From a bacterium MnTg04 (GTDB lineage: Bacteria > Pseudomonadota > Gammaproteobacteria > Steroidobacterales > MnTg04): 8,956 bases of DNA. Position numbers and translations under genes: made by a program. The notes below the pieces were generated by a model. The model was not told where the DNA came from and did no database searches. It saw only the letters and a program-made list of their open reading frames with translations. This document shows, in pieces, positions 1-6,408 of this stretch; position 1 is the first letter of the stretch; each line of letters starts with the position of its first letter. The DNA is taken from assembly GCA_008975185.1 (NCBI GenBank), contig BFAU01000063.1:1-8956 (forward strand). Direction: 5' to 3'.

Positions 1-319
1 AATGGGCGTTTAAGATGGCGAAAATACAATCCTGCTTGCGAGCGCGGGCCAGGTCTTCCAGCCCCATTTCCTCCGCAAGATCCGTCAACTCTGCTACCGG
101 ACGGGTTTTCAGCTCGGTCAGGTTCAGCGATGATTTTTTCGCATCGAGTTCTTCCGCCGGAATCACTTCCAGCTCTTCTGCCCGGGTACCATCGTCAATG
201 TCGCGAGGACGCCGCGAACGGCCTTTCCCGCCCTTGCCGTTGTTACCGCCTTTGGCTCGGTTACCGGACTTGTTCGTGCTGCGTCCGCCGCGTGGTTGAT
301 TGCCCAAGTAGCCCCTCAC
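1..319 (-). CDS. rho: Transcription termination factor Rho, N-terminal part (runs off left edge)
   Basis: This is the 5' end of the gene for Rho, the hexameric RNA-dependent ATPase/translocase that ends transcription. About 106 codons are visible. The last 43 or so residues form the start of the Rho N-terminal helical domain: [14 protein letters not shown], then [13 protein letters not shown] and IFAIL, closely matching the E. coli start NLTELKNTPVSEL. Ahead of this lies an extension of about 60 residues absent from E. coli Rho. It is rich in Gly, Arg, Lys and Asn at first and acidic later ([16 protein letters not shown]). The start is uncertain. GTG at 319 overlaps the trxA stop (GTGA) and suggests translational coupling. 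TTG at 307 is in the same frame and has GAGG six bases upstream. The order trxA-rho is conserved in gammaproteobacteria. The RNA-binding OB fold and ATPase domains lie outside the window. Confidence 0.94.
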   Translation of the reverse strand, partial: MRGYLGNQPRGGRSTNKSGNRAKGGNNGKGGKGRSRRPRDIDDGTRAEELEVIPAEELDAKKSSLNLTELKTRPVAELTDLAEEMGLEDLARARKQDCIFAILNAH

Positions 320-642
320 AAGTTGGTGTCCAAAAATGCTGTTAACTGGGACTTGGAAAGCGCCCCGACTTTTTGTCCTTCGACGGTCCCGTTCTTGAAC
401 AGGATCAGCGTCGGGATTCCACGAATCCCGAATTTGGGTGGAATCGACGGATTTTCGTCGATATTGAGTTTGGCAATTTTCAGGCGCCCCTTATATTCCT
501 CGGCGATCTCGGTGAGAATCGGCGCAATCATTTTGCACGGGGCGCACCACTCGGCCCAGAAATCCAGCAGCACCGGCACCTCCGATTCAATGACATCGGC
601 TTCGAAACTATCGTCACTCGTATGGATAACTTGCTCGCTCAA
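316..642 (-). CDS. trxA: Thioredoxin 1
   Basis: Cytoplasmic thioredoxin of 108 residues, the usual length, which reduces protein disulfides and donates electrons to enzymes such as ribonucleotide reductase and PAPS reductase. The active site is W32-C33-A34-P35-C36-K37. The buried Asp27, the cis-proline loop GIPT with Pro77, and the segments FWAEW and KLNIDENP all match E. coli TrxA closely. The redox dipeptide is Ala-Pro, not the Gly-Pro of E. coli TrxA. The start is a TTG, the only plausible start in this frame, preceded by AAGGA eight bases upstream. The stop overlaps the GTG proposed for rho. It is divergent from rhlB. Identification is near certain; only the start codon carries doubt. Confidence 0.97.
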   Translation of the reverse strand: MSEQVIHTSDDSFEADVIESEVPVLLDFWAEWCAPCKMIAPILTEIAEEYKGRLKIAKLNIDENPSIPPKFGIRGIPTLILFKNGTVEGQKVGALSKSQLTAFLDTNL

Positions 643-907
643 CTCAGGCTTCCTTCCGGGTATCGGGTCTTGTGGTTTTTGACCGGCAATGCCGATTAAA
701 GAAAAAAATCGGAAAAATGACGCCGGACATTTAATCAGGCAATATGTTCTGAAATACGCGGCTTTTGAATTTGGCTACTGGGAATCGACTGCTGGCGAAG
801 GATTCGGCGGGCTCACTGAAAGCCGCTGCGTAATAGAGTACATTTTGTACCGGACATTCGCCGGTTGCAAGTGCCTGGACCGAAAATTCAACAAGAAAGT
901 ACCCTAA
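643..907. promoter_or_regulatory. Divergent intergenic region trxA/rhlB
   Basis: These 265 bp separate the divergent starts of trxA and rhlB, so promoters for both must lie here. I see no hexamer pair good enough to name. The part nearest trxA (about 685-735) is AT-rich and contains a TTTAAT-like -10 on the minus strand with a poor -35. Two dyads sit near rhlB: GTACA-TTT-TGTAC at 838-850, then ACCGG/CCGGT arms at 849-865. A 72-codon open frame (689-907) crosses the region and ends exactly at the rhlB ATG. It has no clear ribosome binding site and no family I recognise, so I do not call it a gene. Confidence 0.5.
838..850. repeat. Perfect 13-bp dyad upstream of rhlB
   Basis: GTACA and TGTAC arms of 5 bp flank a TTT spacer, ending 57 bp before the rhlB ATG. 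The next bases (849-865) form a second imperfect dyad with ACCGG and CCGGT arms. Either could be a protein-binding site or an mRNA leader structure. The short arms make chance occurrence plausible. Confidence 0.3.
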
Positions 908-2185
908 ATGCCCGATAACCCGCTTACCGATGTCGAATTCGACAGTTTCAACCTTGCTTCAGAGCTGAATCAGGGCCTGGCAGATGCCGGATTTGAGTTC
1001 TGCACGCCGATTCAGGCCAAGACCCTGCCGCGCGCGCTGGCCGGCGACGATGTGGCGGGCCAGGCGCAAACCGGCACCGGCAAAACAGCCGCTTTCCTGC
1101 TGGCGCTGTTTCAGCGCCTGTTGACGCGGCCGGCTGGCGCACAAAGGCGGCTCAACGATCCGCGGGCGATGATACTCGCGCCGACCCGTGAACTGGCCAT
1201 CCAGATCGCGAAAGACGCGGAGGTTCTCGGAGCCCACACAGGGCTGAAAATCGGACTCGTCTACGGGGGCACGGATTACGACAAGCAACGCCAGATGTTG
1301 CAACAGGGCGTGGACGTGCTGATCGGCACGCCCGGCCGTTTCATCGATTATTTCAAACAGCGAATTTTCGGCCTGGATTCCATAGAAGTCGTCGTGCTCG
1401 ATGAAGCCGACCGTATGTTCGATCTCGGCTTCATCCGGGATATTCGTTATTTGCTCAGACGTCTGCCACCGCCTGTGGCAAGATTGAATATGCTGTTCTC
1501 AGCCACCTTGTCGCAACGCGTGCTTGAGCTGGCATACGAGCATATGAACGACCCGGAACTCATCAAGATCGAGACCGACCGGATCACCGTCGACAAGGTT
1601 CGTCAATTGATTTACTTCCCGTCCAACCACGAAAAAATATCCTTGCTGGTCGGCTTGTTGCGGCAGATGGATGCAACCCGGACCATGATTTTCATCAACA
1701 CCAAAAGAGGTGCCGAACATTTGCAATCATGGTTGATACACAACGGTTTCGATGCGCGCGCCATTACCGGCGATGTGCCGCAGCGAAAACGCGAGGCCCT
1801 GATGCGTGATTTCACCAGCGGAAAACTGCCGGTCCTGATTGCCACCGACGTGGCCTCTCGTGGCCTGCATATACCCGATGTCAGTCATGTCTTTAATTAC
1901 GATCTCCCGCAAGACACAGAAGACTATGTACATCGCATCGGCCGGACGGCTCGCGCCGGCGCCAGCGGAGACGCGATCAGTTTTGGCTGCGAAGACTCTG
2001 TCGTAAACCTGCCGGACATCGAGGAATACATCGATCACCGGATCCCGGTAGGCAAGATAACGCCGGACTTGCTGCCCGAATTGAAAAGGCCGCCGCCGCG
2101 ACCGCGGAGAACGGAGCAGCACAGAAGAAACCAGCGATCGGGCAAGCCCGCCAGCAGGGGCAGGAACCGGCCACGCGGGCGTTAG
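908..2185 (+). CDS. rhlB: ATP-dependent RNA helicase RhlB (DEAD-box)
   Basis: DEAD-box RNA helicase of 425 residues (E. coli RhlB has 421). In Enterobacteria it unwinds structured RNA for RNase E/PNPase in the degradosome. Motifs in order: Q motif around TPIQ 33-36, Walker A AQTGTGKT 53-60, motif Ia PTREL 92-96, TPGR 141-144, DEAD 165-168, SAT 198-200, then in the second RecA-like domain [11 protein letters not shown] and the arginine-finger motif HRIGRTAR. Segments such as [11 protein letters not shown] and HVFNYDLP, and the divergent position next to trxA-rho, single out RhlB among DEAD-box proteins. The last 35 or so residues are a basic Pro/Arg-rich tail, typical of RhlB and probably RNA-binding. 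ATG 908 directly follows a TAA and has only a weak AAGAAAG upstream. The stop overlaps the yrfG stop on the other strand. Confidence 0.96.
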   Translation: MPDNPLTDVEFDSFNLASELNQGLADAGFEFCTPIQAKTLPRALAGDDVAGQAQTGTGKTAAFLLALFQRLLTRPAGAQRRLNDPRAMILAPTRELAIQIAKDAEVLGAHTGLKIGLVYGGTDYDKQRQMLQQGVDVLIGTPGRFIDYFKQRIFGLDSIEVVVLDEADRMFDLGFIRDIRYLLRRLPPPVARLNMLFSATLSQRVLELAYEHMNDPELIKIETDRITVDKVRQLIYFPSNHEKISLLVGLLRQMDATRTMIFINTKRGAEHLQSWLIHNGFDARAITGDVPQRKREALMRDFTSGKLPVLIATDVASRGLHIPDVSHVFNYDLPQDTEDYVHRIGRTARAGASGDAISFGCEDSVVNLPDIEEYIDHRIPVGKITPDLLPELKRPPPRPRRTEQHRRNQRSGKPASRGRNRPRGR

Positions 2186-2859
2186 CCGGACTGGAGCAGA
2201 CCCGACAAGTCAGCGATGGCAGGAAATTCGGCCGTGTCCTGGCCCGGCGCACCCGAATCCGGCCGGCTGATCGCAAAAAGCTGCTTGATCCCGAATTCCC
2301 GCGCCGCGCGCAGCACCGGCAGACTGTCGTCGACAAAAAGGGTCCTGGCCGGATCGAATCGTTCCTGCCTGGCGAATCGCCCCCAAAACTCCGGATATTC
2401 CTTGGGCATTCCAAATTCATGCGCAGTGAACAATGCGTCGAAATGCCGGTCCAGACCCGTGCGTTTGATCTTCAGATTGAGACTGTCCTGGTGGGCATTG
2501 GTCACCAGGACAACGCGCTTGCCGGTTCGTCCCAGCCAGCACAAAAAATCCAGCGCCCCGGGCAGATACCTTATATGGTGTTCGACCTCGGTCTTGAGCT
2601 GCTCGAGGTTGATGTCGAGTTCGGCGCTCCAGAAATCCAGGCAATACCAGTCCAGCGTCCCTCGTACCTCCGCGTACTTCGGCTCGAGCTTGTCGAGAGC
2701 ACGTTCGAAACCGATGCTATTCAGTTCCGCATAACGCCGCGGCACAATTTCCCGCCAGAACAGCGTGTCAAAACGCAAATCCAGCACCGTGCCGTCCATA
2801 TCGAGCAGTACAGTATCGGTCTGTCGCCAGTTCGGCATGCTTGCATTGCCGCTTGTCAT
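2182..2859 (-). CDS. yrfG: GMP/IMP 5'-nucleotidase, HAD superfamily (YrfG-like)
   Basis: Cytoplasmic HAD-superfamily phosphatase. E. coli YrfG, its clear relative, dephosphorylates purine 5'-nucleotides, chiefly IMP and GMP. From the chosen start it has 225 residues against 222 for the E. coli protein. HAD motif I is D20-M-D22-G-T with Asp20 as nucleophile, motif II is Thr120 in LVTNAH, motif III is Lys153 in MPKE, and motif IV is D177-D178 in [17 protein letters not shown] in the cap domain is a strong YrfG signature (E. coli TLNWYCLDYWS), and RPDSG near the end also matches. I chose ATG 2859 for length; ATG 2838 and ATG 2904 are in frame. The 2859 ribosome site is a weak GGAA caught in an inverted repeat. 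It is convergent with rhlB and divergent from cysQ. Confidence 0.92.
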   Translation of the reverse strand: MTSGNASMPNWRQTDTVLLDMDGTVLDLRFDTLFWREIVPRRYAELNSIGFERALDKLEPKYAEVRGTLDWYCLDFWSAELDINLEQLKTEVEHHIRYLPGALDFLCWLGRTGKRVVLVTNAHQDSLNLKIKRTGLDRHFDALFTAHEFGMPKEYPEFWGRFARQERFDPARTLFVDDSLPVLRAAREFGIKQLFAISRPDSGAPGQDTAEFPAIADLSGLLQSG

Positions 2860-2863
2860 CGCA

Positions 2864-2892
2864 GGTATTCCATGGATGATGGATGGTATACC
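2864..2892. promoter_or_regulatory. Inverted repeat in yrfG/cysQ divergent control region
   Basis: GGTATTCCAT (2864-2873) and ATGGTATACC (2883-2892) are inverted copies matching at 9 of 10 positions, with a 9-bp spacer. The right arm contains the 8-bp palindrome GGTATACC. On the plus strand the right arm also gives an extended -10-like TGGTATACC for cysQ, without a matching -35. On the minus strand the same bases would fold into a stem in the yrfG leader that buries the GGAA before ATG 2859. It could be an operator, a promoter core or a leader hairpin. The sequence does not decide among these. Confidence 0.45.
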
Positions 2893-2927
2893 CTTGCACA
2901 CCATTCGATCGAGTCTCCGAGGAATCG

Positions 2928-3731
2928 ATGAACGAGAAAGAAATCGGATCTTTGTTGCCCGGAATCGTCAAAATCGCCCGCCAGGCCGGTAAGCGAATCC
3001 TGGCCGTCTATGAGACCGATTTCGAAGTCCGGACCAAGGCAGACACTTCGCCACTGACGGCCGCCGACCTGGCTGCCCATGACACCATCGTGGCCGGATT
3101 GAAAAAACTGACGCCAGGCTGGCCGGTATTGTCGGAAGAGTCCGCGGAAATCGCCTTTGAAACCCGTTCCCGTTGGTCACGCTACTGGCTGGTCGATCCA
3201 CTGGATGGAACACGGGAGTTTGTTAAGCGTAACGGCGAATTTACGGTGAATATCGCACTGATCGATAATCACTGTCCGGTACTCGGCGTGGTCCACGTTC
3301 CGGTCAGCGGGCGCGACTATTACGCCAGCCGGCAGTCCGGCGCCTGGCGCCAGGATCCGGGAGAGGGGCCGGTGAGTATCCAGGCCAGCGCGAGGTGCGG
3401 CCGGCCGGTCAGGGTCGTCGGCTCCAAGTCTCATCGCGGAAGCAGCCTGGATGCCTTCCTCGAGCGCCTGGGAGATTACCATCTGGTTCCCATGGGAAGT
3501 TCCCTGAAAATCTGCCTGGTCGCCGATGGCAGTGCAGATATTTACCCTCGCCTTGGCCCCACATCGGAGTGGGACACCGCAGCGGCCCAGGCGGTAGTCG
3601 AAATTGCCGGCGGAAAAATGACCAATATCGACGGTGAAGCTATTCAATACAACCGCAAGGCCGATCTGCTAAACCCGTTCTTCCTGGTTTTTGGCGACAG
3701 TTCGGTAGATTGGCCACGGCTGCTGACATAA
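2928..3731 (+). CDS. cysQ: 3'(2'),5'-bisphosphate nucleotidase CysQ
   Basis: Magnesium-dependent, lithium-sensitive phosphatase of the inositol monophosphatase superfamily. CysQ converts adenosine 3',5'-bisphosphate (PAP) to AMP, which prevents PAP from inhibiting sulfate-assimilation enzymes and RNA-degrading nucleases. It has 267 residues (E. coli CysQ 246). Metal ligands are visible: E70-E71 in VLSEES, the motif D90-P-L-D93-G-T in WLVDPLDGTREF, and Asp216 in SEWDTAAAQA. KADTSPLTAADL near residue 37 and GSSLKICLVADGSADIYPR near 190 are typical of CysQ. I chose ATG 2928 because GAGGAA lies just upstream. An in-frame ATG at 2883 would add 15 residues lacking conserved character. In Pseudomonas, nudE separates this gene from yrfG; here no nudE is present between them. 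Confidence 0.95.
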   Translation: MNEKEIGSLLPGIVKIARQAGKRILAVYETDFEVRTKADTSPLTAADLAAHDTIVAGLKKLTPGWPVLSEESAEIAFETRSRWSRYWLVDPLDGTREFVKRNGEFTVNIALIDNHCPVLGVVHVPVSGRDYYASRQSGAWRQDPGEGPVSIQASARCGRPVRVVGSKSHRGSSLDAFLERLGDYHLVPMGSSLKICLVADGSADIYPRLGPTSEWDTAAAQAVVEIAGGKMTNIDGEAIQYNRKADLLNPFFLVFGDSSVDWPRLLT

Positions 3732-3800
3732 TTCAGTCTGCCCGCATGGCATCGGGCGAGCAACTTGTCTAAGCTTTGACCATGCAATCGATTTTCGGCC

Positions 3801-4016
3801 ATGGACGATAAAATCAACACCGAGGCCTTCGGTAAATTACGCAAGCTGAAACTACTGCGTATGGAACACCGCGATCTCGATGAAGTTATCGTCAGGCTGT
3901 CGCAGGATCCATTTGTCGATCAATTGATGTTAAAGCGGCTAAAAAAAAGAAAGCTGCAAATCAAGGATTCGATCGAGCGCCTGCAAAGTGAAATGATTCC
4001 GGATCTGAACGCCTGA
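3801..4016 (+). CDS. DUF465 / YdcH-family small protein
   Basis: A 71-residue highly charged protein of the DUF465 (YdcH) family, whose molecular function is not established. The hallmark segments are present: RMEHRDLDEVIVRL, DPFVDQLMLKRLKKRKLQIKD and an ending close to EMIPDL. It is probably almost wholly helical, with the Lys/Arg-rich middle followed by a second helix, consistent with a small coiled-coil hairpin. No signal peptide or membrane segment is present. ATG 3801 has no good ribosome site; the next in-frame Met (residue 21) would remove part of the conserved region. It lies 69 bp after cysQ on the same strand and may be cotranscribed. The stop is 7 bp from the stop of the opposing RND gene. 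Confidence 0.9.
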   Translation: MDDKINTEAFGKLRKLKLLRMEHRDLDEVIVRLSQDPFVDQLMLKRLKKRKLQIKDSIERLQSEMIPDLNA

Positions 4017-4023
4017 TTTGCAG

Positions 4024-6408
4024 TCAGCGAGATCCGCTTTCCCGGCTGTGTTCCGGGAAAAACCAGGCGGCCAGCGCCGGCAACAGGAAAATAGCGCCCA
4101 GCATGTTCACCAGGAACATGAAGGTCAGCAAAATCCCCATATCCGCCTGGAATTTCAACGGGGAAAATATCCAGGTCGCGACGCCTATGCCCAGGGTTAC
4201 CGCGGTAAAAACGACGCCGTTACCGGTTACCGTCAGTGTATCCAGGTACGCCGCGTGCAATGTTTCTCCTCGTTTGAGGAACCCCTGCATGCGGCTGAAA
4301 ATATAAATTCCGTAGTCCACGCCGACACCAACGCCCAGCGCGACGACTGGTAGGGTGTTGACTTTTAACCCTATTTCCAAAAAGGCCATCAGTGCGTAAG
4401 CCAGCAGGGAAACCAGGCCCAGGGGAAGGACAATACAAAGTACGGCACGCAGGGACCGGAAGGTGGCCCAGCACAACAGGATGATTGCGGCGAACACGCC
4501 CACCAGTATCGGGAACTGGGCCTTGGAGACTTCCTCGTTGGTCGCCGCCATCACGCCCACATTGCCGGTCGCCAGGCGAAACTTCACATCGTCGTCTTCA
4601 TTGGCCAGGCGAATGCTGACCCCATCGGTCGGGTTGGCGGCAATATAGGCTTTGAACTCGGCGACAATATTTTCAATTGTTTCGGCCTTGTGATCGGTGG
4701 TAAACATCATCACCGGCATCACGTCGCAGTTACGATTCAACAGCCCGGTACTGGTTTCGACATAGGCGACCGACTGAACCAGGATGGCCTCGTTCCGCGA
4801 CAACACGCGCCATTTCAGATTGCCTTCGTTCCAACCGGTATTGATGATCTTGGAAATCATCGGCAGCGCGACGACACCCTGCACGCCTTCGACATTCCGC
4901 ATATGCCAGGCGAATTCATCGATTGCGGTCATGACCTCATACTGGACGCAGCCCTGTTGCGGCGTTTCCACGACGATCGTGATGATGTCGACCCCGATCG
5001 AGAATCTGTCGGTGATCGATGCGCTGTCCCGGTTATAGGTCGATTCCGCGCGCAATTCCGGGACGCCCTTGTGCAGATCGCCGATTTTGACGTCCGCTGC
5101 TTTCCAATAACCGAATACCAGCAATATACCCGCGATTGCCAGCATTATCGAAGCGGGCTTCCGGTCGGTAATGCCGGCCAGCCGGGTCCAGACCACCCGG
5201 AGTCGTTCCGAACGCTGGCGCAGGCGGTCACGGTAATCGTCGCCGAGATTCAAATAGGAAATCAGGACCGGCAGCAAAACCAGGTTGCTCAGTATGATCG
5301 CAGCCACACCCAGGCTCGCGGTAATCGCCATTTCCTGAATAACCCTGACCGGAATCAAAAGAATGGTTATGAACCCGATCGTATCGCTGGCCAGGGCGAT
5401 TCCGCCGGGCACCAGCAGGCGGCGGAAACTGATCCGGGCGGCTTGGTGGCAGCTGGCGCCCTTGTGCAACTCGGAGCCGACCGAACTGATCATCTGCACG
5501 CCATGGCTGACCCCGATGGCAAACACCAGGAACGGCACCAGGATGCCCATCGGGTCGATGCCATATCCCAGCAAGGTCAGCGAACCCAGTTGCCAGACCA
5601 CGGCAATCAGGGAGCACAAAAGCGGGATCAGGGTGATTTTCAGCGACTGGCAATAGAGATAAACCAGCACCGCCGTAATCAGCGCCGCGACCAGGAAAAA
5701 CAACAGGACTCGACCGGTGCCATCCGCTATGTCGCCAACCACCTTGGCAAAACCGATGATGTTGATCTCGATGCCGTCAAATTCCGGGTCATCGAGAATC
5801 CTCGCCCTGACCATGTCATCCAGGTCATGCGAGACCCTGACCAGGTCCAGTTTCTTCCCGGTTTCAGGGTTGGTCTCCAGCAATTGCGCGCTGATTATCG
5901 CCGCCGAAAAGTCGTTGGCGACCAGCCGGCCGACGATACCCGCCTTGAGGATATTCTCCCTGACTTTGGCCAGGCCAATGGCGTCGGGCGTATAATCGGA
6001 TGGAATGACCGGACCGCCCTGGACGCCGTCTTCAACGACTTCGGTATAGCGAACGTTGGGCGTCCACACCGACTGCACGGCCGCCCGATCCACGCCCGCG
6101 ATAAAAAAGACCTCGTCGGTCGCTACCCGCAGCGCTTCAAAAAACGTGGGCGTGAAAATATCCTCGCCGTCCGCCACCAGCGCGATCAGGACACGGTTGG
6201 CGCCGCCAAATTCCTGCCGGTGCTCGGAGTAGGTCCGCATGTAGTCGTGCTTCATCGGCACCATCTTGTCGAACCCGGCATCGATGGCCAGCTTGGCCAC
6301 CGCCGAGAAAAGCATGAATGCAGTGGCTATCGCGAAGAACGCGATGACCCACCGGCGGCGCCCGAAAATAAAGTTCTCTATGGCAGCGATGGGGCCCGTT
6401 TCAGTCAC
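4024..6408 (-). CDS. RND superfamily transporter (MMPL-like, COG1033 type)
   Basis: Inner-membrane RND transporter of 794 residues with the two-fold repeat of the superfamily. Predicted helices: TM1 about 21-40, a periplasmic domain 45-230, TM2-TM6 about 234-387, a charged cytoplasmic linker, TM7 about 418-436, a second periplasmic domain 437-632, and TM8-TM12 about 633-784. TM10 carries GVGVGVDYG with Asp698-Tyr699, the usual proton-relay pair; the matching site in TM4 reads AIGVSHGVQ, so Ser301-His302 replaces an acidic pair. Cys487 and Cys561 in the second loop could form a disulfide. I chose GTG 6408: GGAGG lies eight bases upstream and the start overlaps the YCF48-like stop by 8 nt. A longer ATG start at 6459 is possible. 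It is the last gene of the operon and probably moves a hydrophobic substrate; the cargo is unknown. Confidence 0.94.
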   Translation of the reverse strand: MTETGPIAAIENFIFGRRRWVIAFFAIATAFMLFSAVAKLAIDAGFDKMVPMKHDYMRTYSEHRQEFGGANRVLIALVADGEDIFTPTFFEALRVATDEVFFIAGVDRAAVQSVWTPNVRYTEVVEDGVQGGPVIPSDYTPDAIGLAKVRENILKAGIVGRLVANDFSAAIISAQLLETNPETGKKLDLVRVSHDLDDMVRARILDDPEFDGIEINIIGFAKVVGDIADGTGRVLLFFLVAALITAVLVYLYCQSLKITLIPLLCSLIAVVWQLGSLTLLGYGIDPMGILVPFLVFAIGVSHGVQMISSVGSELHKGASCHQAARISFRRLLVPGGIALASDTIGFITILLIPVRVIQEMAITASLGVAAIILSNLVLLPVLISYLNLGDDYRDRLRQRSERLRVVWTRLAGITDRKPASIMLAIAGILLVFGYWKAADVKIGDLHKGVPELRAESTYNRDSASITDRFSIGVDIITIVVETPQQGCVQYEVMTAIDEFAWHMRNVEGVQGVVALPMISKIINTGWNEGNLKWRVLSRNEAILVQSVAYVETSTGLLNRNCDVMPVMMFTTDHKAETIENIVAEFKAYIAANPTDGVSIRLANEDDDVKFRLATGNVGVMAATNEEVSKAQFPILVGVFAAIILLCWATFRSLRAVLCIVLPLGLVSLLAYALMAFLEIGLKVNTLPVVALGVGVGVDYGIYIFSRMQGFLKRGETLHAAYLDTLTVTGNGVVFTAVTLGIGVATWIFSPLKFQADMGILLTFMFLVNMLGAIFLLPALAAWFFPEHSRESGSR
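4038..4060. other. Stem-loop between convergent ydcH-like and RND genes
   Basis: TTTCCCGG and CCGGGAAA form a perfect 8-bp stem with a 7-nt loop. It lies 22 bp beyond the stop of the DUF465 gene and inside the last codons of the RND gene. Neither strand has a U-tract after the stem, so it is not a standard intrinsic terminator. It could protect 3' ends or mark a Rho-dependent end. Confidence 0.4.

Noticed and set aside
692..712. CCGATT/AATCGG stem with an A-rich loop near trxA
   Set aside because: Six-bp stem with a 9-nt loop in AT-rich promoter-like sequence; the T-run on the minus strand is in the loop, not after the stem, so it is not a terminator.
3740..3757. GCCCG/CGGGC stem after cysQ as a terminator
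   Set aside because: Only 5 bp with an 8-nt loop and no T-tract after it. Too weak to call.
3765..3793. TTGTCT and TCGATT as a promoter for the DUF465 gene
   Set aside because: The -10 matches at only three positions and would leave almost no leader before ATG 3801.
3782..3811. Nine-codon frame overlapping the DUF465 start
   Set aside because: Very short, no ribosome site, and expected by chance.
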